Shown here piece after piece: positions 1-7,259 of a stretch of 9,193 nucleotides of DNA (positions are counted from its first letter, which is position 1; every line of letters starts with the position of its first letter). The notes under the pieces were generated by a model. The model worked only from the letters and a program-made list of their open reading frames with translations, did not search any database and had not been told where the DNA came from. Location of the stretch: the NCBI GenBank assembly GCA_964634895.1, contig CAZWJS010000039.1, positions 1 through 9,193 on the forward strand. The letters are read 5' to 3'. Source of the DNA: CG-Epi1 sp964634895. Lineage in GTDB: Archaea; Thermoplasmatota; Poseidoniia; MGIII; CG-Epi1. The translations under genes were made by a program, and so were the position numbers.

Positions 1-62
1 GTAAATCAAAGGTCACATAGAGGAGACATAACCACTTTAACAGATATCTTTGTGAGAGTTTT
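1..62. other. Upstream flank of the acyl-CoA dehydrogenase gene
   Basis: This short leader holds no gene I can support. One plus-strand frame is open from base 1 to a TAG at 76-78, and another closes at TAG 18-20. Either could be the tail of an upstream gene, but the stretch is too short to judge. It also carries the TATA-like box annotated separately and an 8-base palindrome AGATATCT at 42-49, which is too short to interpret. Confidence 0.4.
35..41 (+). promoter_or_regulatory. TATA-like box of the acyl-CoA dehydrogenase gene
   Basis: The sequence CTTTAAC is centred 25 bases before the ATG at 63. This is the spacing expected if transcription starts at or next to the start codon, giving a leaderless mRNA as is common in archaea. 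No purine-rich ribosome-binding site lies within 12 bases of the ATG, which fits that reading. The element is weak on sequence alone; the repeated spacing across the window raises its credibility. Confidence 0.35.
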
Positions 63-1247
63 ATGGAAAGGCGCTTAGACCACTATTTAGAAAGATTAGT
101 ATCTCCAGATTCAATGACTTTCTACAAGGCACTATGTGACTTTGCGGAAGAAAGAATAGAACCTAATTATCTTGAATGGGAAAGAAATCATGACTTGCTC
201 CCTCAAGACATTATTGATGAAATGGGAAATATGGGTCTTTTTGGAGTTACGGTATCTGATGAATACGGTGGTCAAGGTGGAAATCAATTAGATTTAATTT
301 TGATGGGTTTGGCACTTGGTTATCATTCTCAATCTTTAGCAATAACCCCTGGTGCAGCTATGTCATTAGGAGCTAAGCCATTACAATTGTTTGGAACTGA
401 AGAACAAAAGACAGCTCATCTTCCAGATTTGGCTGCTGGAAAGAGAATGTTTGTTTTTGGCTTATCAGAACCTGGTAGAGGCTCTGATGCAACTAATCCT
501 CAAGTCACTGCCAAGAAGGATGGTAATGAGTGGGTTATCAAAGGGGAAAAATGCTGGTCTACTAATGCAAAATGGTCTAGCCATGTAGTAGTTCATGCAA
601 TGACAAATCCTGATTCTAAATCCGGATATCGAACTACATGTTTCATTGTCCCAATGGATGCTCCAAATGTTTCTTACCAAGAGATGGCAGGCAAGGATTT
701 GTGGAGTCAATCTTCCACAGGGTCAATTACTTTTGATGATGCTCGAGTTTCTGACGATGCAATTCTTGGAAAAGAAAATGAAGGTTTCAAAGTCATGGCT
801 CAGACTTTGAATGGCGGTCGTTTATTCATTGCAGGTATGTCTTTGGCCTCGTTAGCGTTTGCTTTAGATAAATGTAGGACATATTCTCAAGAGAGAGAGC
901 AATTTGGTGTACCTATCGGTAGTTTTCAGAGAGTTCAGGATGTCATAATTGATATGGACATTACATTGGAACAAGGTTTGACTTGGTTAATTGACTTGAC
1001 AAATAGGTACAACGACAATACGTTAGATAGAGAATCTGCGGCTAAAGTAAAAATTGAATGTTCACGTAAAGCTTCAGATCATTTAACAAAGGCAATGGAA
1101 ATATGTGGTGGCGTGTCTTCTTTAGATGAGTTTGGATTAATTAGGCATCACAGAGATTTATTTGTATGTAGAGTTGGAGAAGGCAGTAATTTTGCACTGA
1201 AAGGTTTTGCTACACGTCCTTTAATGCCAGATATTACTTTACAATAG
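63..1247 (+). CDS. Acyl-CoA dehydrogenase
   Basis: This 394-residue protein is a full-length FAD-dependent acyl-CoA dehydrogenase, which introduces the 2,3-trans double bond into an acyl-CoA in the cytoplasm and passes electrons to an electron-transfer flavoprotein. The N-terminal helical domain covers about residues 10-125. The flavin signature FGLSEPGRGSD is at 132-142, followed by the middle beta domain with the GEKCWSTNA stretch. The C-terminal helical domain has the REQFGVPIGSFQRVQD motif and the CGG turn. Glu373 in VGEGSNF sits where the YEGT-type catalytic glutamate lies in medium-chain enzymes. Length is typical of the family. The ATG at 63 is chosen because it gives the usual N-terminus and has a TATA-like box 25 bases before it. 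Substrate (fatty acyl, branched-chain or glutaryl-CoA) cannot be told from sequence. No other beta-oxidation gene is in the window. Confidence 0.93.
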   Translation: MERRLDHYLERLVSPDSMTFYKALCDFAEERIEPNYLEWERNHDLLPQDIIDEMGNMGLFGVTVSDEYGGQGGNQLDLILMGLALGYHSQSLAITPGAAMSLGAKPLQLFGTEEQKTAHLPDLAAGKRMFVFGLSEPGRGSDATNPQVTAKKDGNEWVIKGEKCWSTNAKWSSHVVVHAMTNPDSKSGYRTTCFIVPMDAPNVSYQEMAGKDLWSQSSTGSITFDDARVSDDAILGKENEGFKVMAQTLNGGRLFIAGMSLASLAFALDKCRTYSQEREQFGVPIGSFQRVQDVIIDMDITLEQGLTWLIDLTNRYNDNTLDRESAAKVKIECSRKASDHLTKAMEICGGVSSLDEFGLIRHHRDLFVCRVGEGSNFALKGFATRPLMPDITLQ

Positions 1248-1258
1248 ACCAAAATAGC

Positions 1259-1264
1259 ATTAAA
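1259..1264 (+). promoter_or_regulatory. Possible TATA-like box before the small zinc-ribbon gene
   Basis: ATTAAA is centred about 23-24 bases before the GTG at 1285, inside the 37-base gap after the dehydrogenase. The spacing matches other starts in this window and suggests an independent leaderless transcript, although read-through from the dehydrogenase gene is also possible because no terminator is visible in the gap. Confidence 0.25.
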
Positions 1265-1284
1265 GGGTATCATTCTGCCCATTT

Positions 1285-1506
1285 GTGGAATTTGACGATT
1301 TAATCTGCTACAGCCAGACCGTAATTTTGTTATTATTATTAGTTAGTTCCCTTATCAATTATAGCAAAAAGAGGGTAACTTCTAAAAATAGTAATAAAAT
1401 TGTATGTCCTTCATGTGGTTTTTTGCTGTTAGGCGAGGATATTAATTTTTGTAGCAAATGTGGAAATAGTATATCCCATTCTGGTGGCCTAAATCTAGAA
1501 AAGTGA
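1285..1506 (+). CDS. Small membrane-anchored zinc-ribbon protein
   Basis: This 73-residue protein has one hydrophobic segment at about residues 6-25 (leucine-rich), a short basic linker, and a zinc ribbon built from C41-P-S-C44 and C56-S-K-C59 with FCSKCG typical of rubredoxin-like knuckles. I see no other domain. The arrangement suggests a small membrane protein with a cytoplasmic metal-binding tail; its role is unknown. Such zinc ribbons often mediate protein contacts or serve as accessory subunits, but nothing here fixes a partner. The GTG start at 1285 keeps the whole membrane segment and has a TATA-like element at the leaderless distance. It lies 37 bases after the dehydrogenase gene and 30 bases before another small cysteine-pair gene. 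Confidence 0.7.
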   Translation: MEFDDLICYSQTVILLLLLVSSLINYSKKRVTSKNSNKIVCPSCGFLLLGEDINFCSKCGNSISHSGGLNLEK

Positions 1507-1511
1507 TGCTG

Positions 1512-1533
1512 AAATGTTTTAAGTACAACATTT
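1512..1533. promoter_or_regulatory. 22-base perfect inverted repeat, candidate operator
   Basis: AAATGTT and AACATTT form a perfect 7-base inverted repeat separated by the 8 bases TTAAGTAC. It fills most of the gap between the two small zinc-protein genes. It also covers a TATA-like TTTTAAG (1517-1523), which lies 26 bases before the ATG at 1546, an alternative start of the next gene. A two-fold site over a TATA box is the expected place for an archaeal dimeric helix-turn-helix repressor. A weak AT-rich RNA hairpin is the other reading. Confidence 0.35.
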
Positions 1534-1536
1534 TGG

Positions 1537-1773
1537 ATGCTATTTATGATGAAACATAGAGAAATCTCCTTGTCGAATACAGAAAGTGACGTTTGCTCAC
1601 AGATTAGTTGTAGTAATCCCGTTAAGCGTTCTATTCCAAGAAAGAGGGCAGAAAAATCAGATGCCCTTAATCTTCTAGGCACAGGTCGAAAAGTTGGTCT
1701 TTGTGCAGATTGTTATCGTTTGTTTAAAAAATCAACTAAAAAAGATAGAGCCATGGAGTCTTTAGGTAGATGA
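1537..1773 (+). CDS. Small basic protein with two cysteine pairs (putative zinc finger)
   Basis: This 78-residue protein is rich in lysine and arginine and holds four cysteines in two pairs, C20-x4-C25 and C56-A-D-C59, about 30 residues apart, around the central SIPRKRAEKSDALNLL stretch. The pattern CS...C-x-N-x-V-x-RSIPRK ... GLCADCYRLFKK resembles small conserved archaeal zinc-finger proteins I recall only in outline, so no function is assigned. A nucleic-acid or ribosome-related role would suit the charge but is inference. The start is uncertain: ATG 1537 gives the longest form, while ATG 1546 or 1549 begins closer to the conserved part, and 1546 lies 26 bases after a TATA-like TTTTAAG. 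Its stop overlaps the start of the membrane protein gene as ATGA (1770-1773), implying translational coupling. Confidence 0.75.
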   Translation: MLFMMKHREISLSNTESDVCSQISCSNPVKRSIPRKRAEKSDALNLLGTGRKVGLCADCYRLFKKSTKKDRAMESLGR

Positions 1774-3272
1774 GTGCATCTTACGCAATCTTCGAAGCAG
1801 AATTCAAAACATTAACTAGACGTACTTTCCAATCCTTAAAGAAAAGATTAACTGCCACAATTGTAATATCAATCTTATTAATTATTTTTTCATTAGCGTG
1901 TATACGTCTTTTAAAATTCGTTATTGATAATCCTGAGCTTTTTCCAGAGGGGTCTAATGAAGGATATGGCACTATTTTATTAATCTATTTTGCACTTTTT
2001 ACACTTAGATCGGCAGGAATAGCCTATCGTAAGGTGATTAAGTCTAAGATAATGGATATTCACTTAGTCCAACCATTGTTGCCAAGACAAATTATGCTAG
2101 GGTTATTTTTTTCTATATTGGTACCTAATGTTTTCTTATTAATTCTTTTTTTATTACTATTTGTGGTAGGTAATCTTGTTACTAATACTAATATTGTTCT
2201 AGAAATGGAATTTCTAGCTTTGATTTTTTCTTTTTCTTTTTTGGCATCACTATGTGGATTTATGTTTTCAATCGTGGGTTCTCTTCATCCTTTTTCTCGT
2301 AAACTTCAGTTTTTATTGACATTATCTCCTCTTTTAATTGCTCTCATGTTTGTGGCAAATGGTGCTCATAATTATCCTGAAATATCACTTGGGATAGTAG
2401 GTGGTTGTACATTTCTGCTAATATTGTTTTTTTATAATATGGATTCTGTCTTTGTTGAGGCGATTGAATCATATAAATTAAATTCTTCTCTTCATAAAAA
2501 TCCCTTTAGAATTCTTAAGTTTAATTGGCTTAAATCAATTTTAGGGCGTAGAGCTTCTTCTATTTGTTCTAAGGAAGTTACTTCTTCTTTACGTGAGCGT
2601 GATTTTTTGAGTTCTGCATTTTCCACTTTTTCTATTTCATTAATTATGGTTTTTTGGTGGTTTAAGGTAGGGACTCCGAGTGAACCCATCGGTGATTTAC
2701 CTCCAAGACTTTATTATCCAGGAATGCTTGCTATTAGTTTGTATTTAGGTGCTTTACTTCAGTGTACTATGCTGGGTTCAACGATTTTAGGTGTCGAAGG
2801 CAAACGCATGTGGATAATGAAATCAAATCCTGTAGAATCTTATCTTATTATGAAAGGTAAAGCTGTAGCTATAGTGATGATGGCCATACCTAGTTTGTTT
2901 TTTGTTTGGTTACCTATTTGCCTTTTGGCTGAATTTCCATTGAAAGTTACTCTTTTCTTTGGCGAGTGTATGCTAATTTTAGTTCTTTCTAATACTGGTC
3001 TAGGAATATGGGCAGGAAGTGCATTTGCGAATTTTGAGGAGAATGATAGGGGCAATCCAGATATATTAGTACAGTTTATGTTGATGGGGACTTCAGCCCT
3101 TTTTTCCTCAATACTACTCATACTCCCGGGTACTGTAATGCTCATCAAACATGATTTTGGTTTATTGGCAGGTGCTATATTTGTGGCTGTATCTTTTGGA
3201 ATCTTAGTTGCAGGTATCAGAGCAGGAGCCTCTTCCTATAGATCTATTTTCATTGATAGTTATGGTTCTTAG
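1770..3272 (+). CDS. ABC-2-like multi-span membrane protein (putative exporter permease)
   Basis: This 500-residue protein is an integral membrane protein with about 12 predicted helices: roughly 28-47, 66-85, 111-135, 147-169, 179-197, 205-222, 281-299, 316-338, 364-386, 393-416, 433-457 and 462-484. A long charged loop (about 225-280) separates two halves of six helices each. The stretch GVEGKRMWIMKSNPVESYLIMKGK (341-364, split by function) resembles the EG-R-W-LKS-P loop common in large ABC-2 export permeases. That similarity and the topology support an exporter permease, but no ATP-binding subunit is in the window, so the substrate and partner are unknown. It starts at the ATG inside the ATGA overlap with the upstream cysteine-pair gene, suggesting the two are translated together. 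The coding sequence is very T-rich, as expected for a hydrophobic protein. Confidence 0.72.
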   Translation: MSASYAIFEAEFKTLTRRTFQSLKKRLTATIVISILLIIFSLACIRLLKFVIDNPELFPEGSNEGYGTILLIYFALFTLRSAGIAYRKVIKSKIMDIHLVQPLLPRQIMLGLFFSILVPNVFLLILFLLLFVVGNLVTNTNIVLEMEFLALIFSFSFLASLCGFMFSIVGSLHPFSRKLQFLLTLSPLLIALMFVANGAHNYPEISLGIVGGCTFLLILFFYNMDSVFVEAIESYKLNSSLHKNPFRILKFNWLKSILGRRASSICSKEVTSSLRERDFLSSAFSTFSISLIMVFWWFKVGTPSEPIGDLPPRLYYPGMLAISLYLGALLQCTMLGSTILGVEGKRMWIMKSNPVESYLIMKGKAVAIVMMAIPSLFFVWLPICLLAEFPLKVTLFFGECMLILVLSNTGLGIWAGSAFANFEENDRGNPDILVQFMLMGTSALFSSILLILPGTVMLIKHDFGLLAGAIFVAVSFGILVAGIRAGASSYRSIFIDSYGS

Positions 3273-3284
3273 TTCTGCCAAATA

Positions 3285-3292
3285 GATAATAA
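3285..3292 (+). promoter_or_regulatory. TATA-like box of the DNA polymerase large-subunit gene
   Basis: GATAATAA is centred about 24-25 bases before the GTG at 3313, in the 40-base gap after the membrane protein gene. The distance fits a leaderless transcript starting at that GTG and supports this start over the ATG at 3337. No Shine-Dalgarno-like sequence is seen before the GTG. Confidence 0.4.
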
Positions 3293-3312
3293 CTGGTGTT
3301 CCTTCGTGTATT

Positions 3313-6300
3313 GTGGTATTGGTAGCATCAGATGATATGCAAGCTTATTTTCGTAATTTAGAGAGCGAAGCTGACAATTGTTATAATTTGGTAGCCAAAG
3401 CTCGAAAAGCAGGTTTTGATCCGTCTGATGATTCAGAAATACCGAGAGCCAAAGACCTTGCTGAGAGAGTTGAGGCTCAAGTAGGGCCAAAAGGTATAGC
3501 TCCTAGAATTAGGAAAGTAGCTGAACAAAATGATAGAGAATCAACAGCCCTAATTATAGCAAAGGAACTAGCTGGAGAGCTCAAATCTGAAATAGGTTTA
3601 GAATTAGCATTAGAACAGGCAGTTCGAACTTCACTTTCCATACTAACTGAGGGTGTTTTAGTTGCTCCAACAGAAGGTGTCGTCAAGGTTAGTACGTTAG
3701 AAAACAATAACAATACAAAATGCGCTTCAATATACTATGCAGGCCCTATTCGGGCAGCAGGTGGCACAGCTCAAGCACTTTCAGTCCTTATAGCTGATGT
3801 AGTTCGTCGTGAGTTAGGATTAGATTCTTACATTCCAACACCTGCAGAAGTTGAGAGATATAAGGAAGAGATACCATTATACAAAAGAGCTGTAAATTTA
3901 CAATATGTACCTAGTCCAGAAGAAATAGATACTATTGTAAAATCGTGTCCAATTTGTGTTACTGGAGAGAGAACCGATAGAATTGAAGTAGCAGGTAATC
4001 GTGATTTACCTCGTGTAGAGACAAATGCACTGAGAGGAGGAGCTTGTTTAGTATTAGCAGAAGGGCTATGTTTGAAAGCGGCAAAGGTTCTCAAACATGT
4101 TGATAGGCTGGGTATTAGTGGCTGGGAATTTCTTAGAACGTACACTGAGAAAAAGCGTGCGTCAACTTCTGGAGATGTTAAAGAGCATAAATATTTGAAA
4201 GATGTTTTAGCCGGTCGTCCAATTTTTGCATTTCCTGATGAGCCAGGTGCTTTTCGGTTAAGATATGGGCGCTCTAGATCTGCAGGTTTAGCCTCGATGT
4301 CAATTCATCCATCTACAATGCTTGTTGTAGACTCATTTGCAGCCATTGGCACTCAACTTAAACTCCAATTGCCTGGCAAGGCTACAGCTGCAACACCTTG
4401 CGATTCAATAGAGGGCCCTTCAGTTGTTTTAAAAGATGGAACTTTTATGCGGTTAGATTCTTTTGTTGAAGCGAAAAAGGTAATAGATAATATTGAAAGT
4501 ATAGTTGACTTGGGTGAAATATTGATACCTTTTGGTGAATTTATAGAGAATAATCATCCTTTACAACCTTCGGGATGGTGTGATGAATGGTGGAACTCGA
4601 TTGTTAAAAATCAAGAAAAGAAAGAATATGGCGGAGATTATGAGTTTGATTCGCTGTTTAATTACTGCCTAAATAATAAGTTGCCATTACATCCTAAATA
4701 TACTTATTTTTGGGGAGATTTAGAAGTCCAAGAAGTAATAGATCTGAGGAATCAATTGATTAAGGATTCATCAAGTGTGATTCTAAATAAATTCAAATTA
4801 TTTTACAAAGAAGTATTTCAACGCCTTGGAATTTTTTATAAGGTTAGAGATAAGTCTTTAGTCCTGAATGATGGAATTGAACCTTTAATCAAGATGCTTG
4901 GCTTACAAAAGGAAAGTAGCGGTTTAATTATAAATTCAGAGTCTAAAAAGGTAGATTTAACCTTAGATTTAATTTCTAATTTCTCAGGACTTGAAGTTAA
5001 GCATAGAGCTCCAACTCGTGTAGGGGCAAGCATGGGTCGTCCTGAAAAGGCTAATGAGAGACGTATGAAACCACCACCACATGTTCTTTTTCCACTTGGT
5101 GAGTCAGGTGGTAATCAGAGACTTGTCAATACAGCTCTTAAGTCTAGTAGTTCTAGAGGTTTTTCTCAGAGAAATTCTGGCCGAATAGAAATAGAAGTCC
5201 AATTGAGATATTGTAAGAATTGTAGCAAGGAGACAGTCTCACTTAATTGCTGTGAGTCTCAAACCATGGTTAAAGAAAATCCTAGAAAACGTCTCGTTGA
5301 TGTTTCAGATTTATTAACGAAGGCAATGAATAATACAAAAACAGGCATTCTTCCAAAGATAAAAGGTGTAAAAGACTTAAAGTCCAAAGATAAAATTCCA
5401 GAATGTCTTGAGAAAGGTATTTTACGTTCTAAATATGATTTAAGAGTTTACAAAGATGGAACTCTAAGATATGATATGATTGATTTGCCAATAACTCATT
5501 TTTATCCAAGAGAGATAGGCATATCTGTAGAAAAGGCGAATTCATTAGGTTATAATTATGATACTTATGGTAACAAACTAACCTCTACAGATCAGTTAAT
5601 TGAACTTAAAGTACAAGATATAATACTTTCAGATAGAGCAGGTAATTGGCTTGTTAAGGTTTCAAATTTTGTGGATGAAGAATTATCCAAACTTTATGGT
5701 TTGAAACCGTTCTATGGATTAAGTCCAAATTCAGATCCTACTGAGTTAATTGGTAATCTTCTTATTGCTTTGAGTCCACACACGTCAGCAGGTGTTCTTA
5801 CTAGACTTATCGGTTTTACCTCAGCAAAGGCTCAATATGGGCATCCATTTTTGCATGCAGCTAAAAGGAGAAATTGTGATGGTGATGAGGATTCTATAAT
5901 GCTTCTTCTTGATGGTTTATTAAATTATTCAGACAGTTTTGTTCCAACAACTCGAGGAGGAACTATGGATATCCCTAGAGTTCTTTCGACACGTATAGAT
6001 CCTATTGAAATAGATAGCGAAGCCCATAACGTTGAATTGAATGAGTCATATTCCTTAGACTTGTATAACCTTGCACAAGAATATTCAAATCCTTCCAAGG
6101 TTGTTGATTATTTAGATTTAGTTAAGGATAGATTAGAAAGTCCACAGCAATATGAAAATTATAATTTTACACATCCTTCCTCAGACATTAATCTTGGCCC
6201 TCATGAGTCACGTTATGTGACACTCGGTTCAATGACTGAGAAGGCTCTTGCATCTCTTGAATTAGCTAGGAAAATTCGGGCATCAGATTCAAAATATGTA

Positions 6301-6624
6301 GCTGAGCAAACAATAGAGAAACATTTTATCAGAGACATAATTGGTAATCTGCGCTCATTTACTACACAGGGAGTTCGATGTAAAAAATGTAGCAAGAAAT
6401 ATCGCCGCCCTCCACTTAAAGAATCCTGTGTTTGTGGAGGTAGTCTTCAATTAAATATCTCACCAGCATCAGTATCTAAGTACAAAAAAATCGCAAAACA
6501 TTTGTCGGAGGAATATGGTTCACGTTCATTCATTAAGCAGCGCTTGGAATTGGCTTTCAATTCAATTGAAGATACGTTAGAGAATGAGCAAATTAAGCAA
6601 ATGGATCTTGGTGCTTTTCTTTGA
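3313..6624 (+). CDS. polC: DNA polymerase D (polymerase II) large subunit DP2
   Basis: This 1103-residue protein is the catalytic subunit of the archaeal replicative polymerase PolD, which pairs with the DP1 exonuclease subunit (not in the window). Conserved landmarks in order are ILTEGVLVAPTEG, YYAGPIRAAGGTAQALSVL (from 141), RVETNALRGGACLVLAEG, VGASMGRPEKA (570-580) with KPPPHVLFP, SPHTSAG (821-827) and the active site HAAKRRNCDGDED (848-860). Asp856 and Asp858 match the aspartates shown to be essential in Pyrococcus PolD. The last residues QMDLGAFL (1096-1103) fit a PCNA-binding PIP box. It is shorter than Pyrococcus DP2 (about 1260 without intein). One central zinc module is absent, the other is reduced to C634/C637 and adjacent C646-C647, and the C-terminal one reads C1023/C1026 with C1039-V-C1041. 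No intein interrupts the active site. GTG 3313 aligns with the usual N-terminus; TTG 3319 and ATG 3337 are alternatives. Confidence 0.97.
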   Translation: MVLVASDDMQAYFRNLESEADNCYNLVAKARKAGFDPSDDSEIPRAKDLAERVEAQVGPKGIAPRIRKVAEQNDRESTALIIAKELAGELKSEIGLELALEQAVRTSLSILTEGVLVAPTEGVVKVSTLENNNNTKCASIYYAGPIRAAGGTAQALSVLIADVVRRELGLDSYIPTPAEVERYKEEIPLYKRAVNLQYVPSPEEIDTIVKSCPICVTGERTDRIEVAGNRDLPRVETNALRGGACLVLAEGLCLKAAKVLKHVDRLGISGWEFLRTYTEKKRASTSGDVKEHKYLKDVLAGRPIFAFPDEPGAFRLRYGRSRSAGLASMSIHPSTMLVVDSFAAIGTQLKLQLPGKATAATPCDSIEGPSVVLKDGTFMRLDSFVEAKKVIDNIESIVDLGEILIPFGEFIENNHPLQPSGWCDEWWNSIVKNQEKKEYGGDYEFDSLFNYCLNNKLPLHPKYTYFWGDLEVQEVIDLRNQLIKDSSSVILNKFKLFYKEVFQRLGIFYKVRDKSLVLNDGIEPLIKMLGLQKESSGLIINSESKKVDLTLDLISNFSGLEVKHRAPTRVGASMGRPEKANERRMKPPPHVLFPLGESGGNQRLVNTALKSSSSRGFSQRNSGRIEIEVQLRYCKNCSKETVSLNCCESQTMVKENPRKRLVDVSDLLTKAMNNTKTGILPKIKGVKDLKSKDKIPECLEKGILRSKYDLRVYKDGTLRYDMIDLPITHFYPREIGISVEKANSLGYNYDTYGNKLTSTDQLIELKVQDIILSDRAGNWLVKVSNFVDEELSKLYGLKPFYGLSPNSDPTELIGNLLIALSPHTSAGVLTRLIGFTSAKAQYGHPFLHAAKRRNCDGDEDSIMLLLDGLLNYSDSFVPTTRGGTMDIPRVLSTRIDPIEIDSEAHNVELNESYSLDLYNLAQEYSNPSKVVDYLDLVKDRLESPQQYENYNFTHPSSDINLGPHESRYVTLGSMTEKALASLELARKIRASDSKYVAEQTIEKHFIRDIIGNLRSFTTQGVRCKKCSKKYRRPPLKESCVCGGSLQLNISPASVSKYKKIAKHLSEEYGSRSFIKQRLELAFNSIEDTLENEQIKQMDLGAFL

Positions 6625-7259
6625 TACACATATTTGATACTATAACTTCGACAAATTCTTGGCTATCTACCTACTCTAAACATTTAGGAGATATAGCTAT
6701 AGCAAAAGAACAGACGCAAGGCAAAGGTAGGCTAGGTAATTCTTGGGAATCACCAATAGGTGGTTTTTATTTTTCAATATTATCTCGCAGCCATAAACTA
6801 TTACCTTTGATTATGGGCTTAAGTGTGGTTTTCTCACTTAAAGAATTTGTTAAGGGCGTTAAACTTAAGTGGCCTAATGATATTATATTCAGTAACAAGA
6901 AGTTGGGAGGCATTCTTTGTGAAAATTTAGGCGATTTTAGTGTTTCAGGTGTTGGTCTAAATATTAATAATAATACTTCATATTCTGATTCTATAAATTT
7001 GTACAGTAGGCAAACACGTTTTCCAATATCATTGTTTATTTCTTCTTTCTTAGGTTATTTTGATTCTATATTTGATTATTCATCTAATTCTATTACTGAT
7101 GAATTTGAACGTTTGGACATTTTAGTTGGTGAAATGGTTTATTGGGATGGTAACGAAGGAATAGCTGAATCCATAAGTGATGATGGTTCTTTGTTAGTTA
7201 AATCATCTGGAAAGTATCTAAATTTATATTCTGAGGAGGTTCATCTTGAAAAAAAATAA
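6621..7259 (+). CDS. birA: Biotin--protein ligase, single-function (BirA-type, no DNA-binding domain)
   Basis: This 212-residue enzyme activates biotin with ATP and attaches it to the lysine of a biotin carrier protein, such as that of an acyl-CoA carboxylase. Motifs are in order: S10-T-N, EQTQGKGRLGNSW (30-42, the biotinyl-AMP loop), KWPNDI (83-88, with the catalytic Lys), KKLGGILCE (93-101) and GVGLNIN (110-116). A short C-terminal beta domain (about 165-212) follows. There is no N-terminal winged helix, so it should not repress transcription as E. coli BirA does. The TTG start at 6621 overlaps the polymerase stop as TTGA; GGTG at 6610-6613, seven bases upstream, is a plausible partial ribosome-binding site. 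It overlaps the next gene by 14 bases. No biotin carrier or carboxylase gene is in view. Confidence 0.93.
   Translation: MIHIFDTITSTNSWLSTYSKHLGDIAIAKEQTQGKGRLGNSWESPIGGFYFSILSRSHKLLPLIMGLSVVFSLKEFVKGVKLKWPNDIIFSNKKLGGILCENLGDFSVSGVGLNINNNTSYSDSINLYSRQTRFPISLFISSFLGYFDSIFDYSSNSITDEFERLDILVGEMVYWDGNEGIAESISDDGSLLVKSSGKYLNLYSEEVHLEKK
7233..7240 (+). promoter_or_regulatory. Strong Shine-Dalgarno site for the M23 gene inside birA
   Basis: GAGGAGGT lies within the last codons of birA and ends five bases before the TTG at 7246. It matches the archaeal 16S rRNA 3' end (anti-SD CCUCC) over GGAGGT and is the clearest ribosome-binding site in the window. It fixes the TTG start of the M23 gene and shows that this gene is translated from a shared message by internal initiation. 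Confidence 0.8.

Noticed and set aside
1..78. Plus-strand frame from the window edge to TAG at 76-78 as the tail of an upstream gene
   Set aside because: It is short, shows no motif, and would overlap the dehydrogenase start by 16 bases; it cannot be separated from chance.
391..710. Alternative frames inside the acyl-CoA dehydrogenase gene on both strands
   Set aside because: They lie wholly within a confidently identified enzyme and show no family motif.
1359..1682. Minus-strand open frame of 107 codons across the two small zinc-protein genes
   Set aside because: It is antisense to two frames with well-formed cysteine pairs, has no recognisable motif and no promoter at its start, and spans the gap palindrome.
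2840..3148. Minus-strand open frame within the membrane protein gene
   Set aside because: It is a by-product of the hydrophobic T-rich codons on the plus strand; no motif or start signal supports it.
3828..4145. Minus-strand open frame within the DNA polymerase gene
   Set aside because: The plus-strand frame is a strongly conserved part of DP2.
5851..5895. Possible intein site at the DP2 active site
   Set aside because: Inteins are known in DP2 of some euryarchaea, but here HAAKRRNCDGDED runs uninterrupted and no splicing-domain sequence is present.
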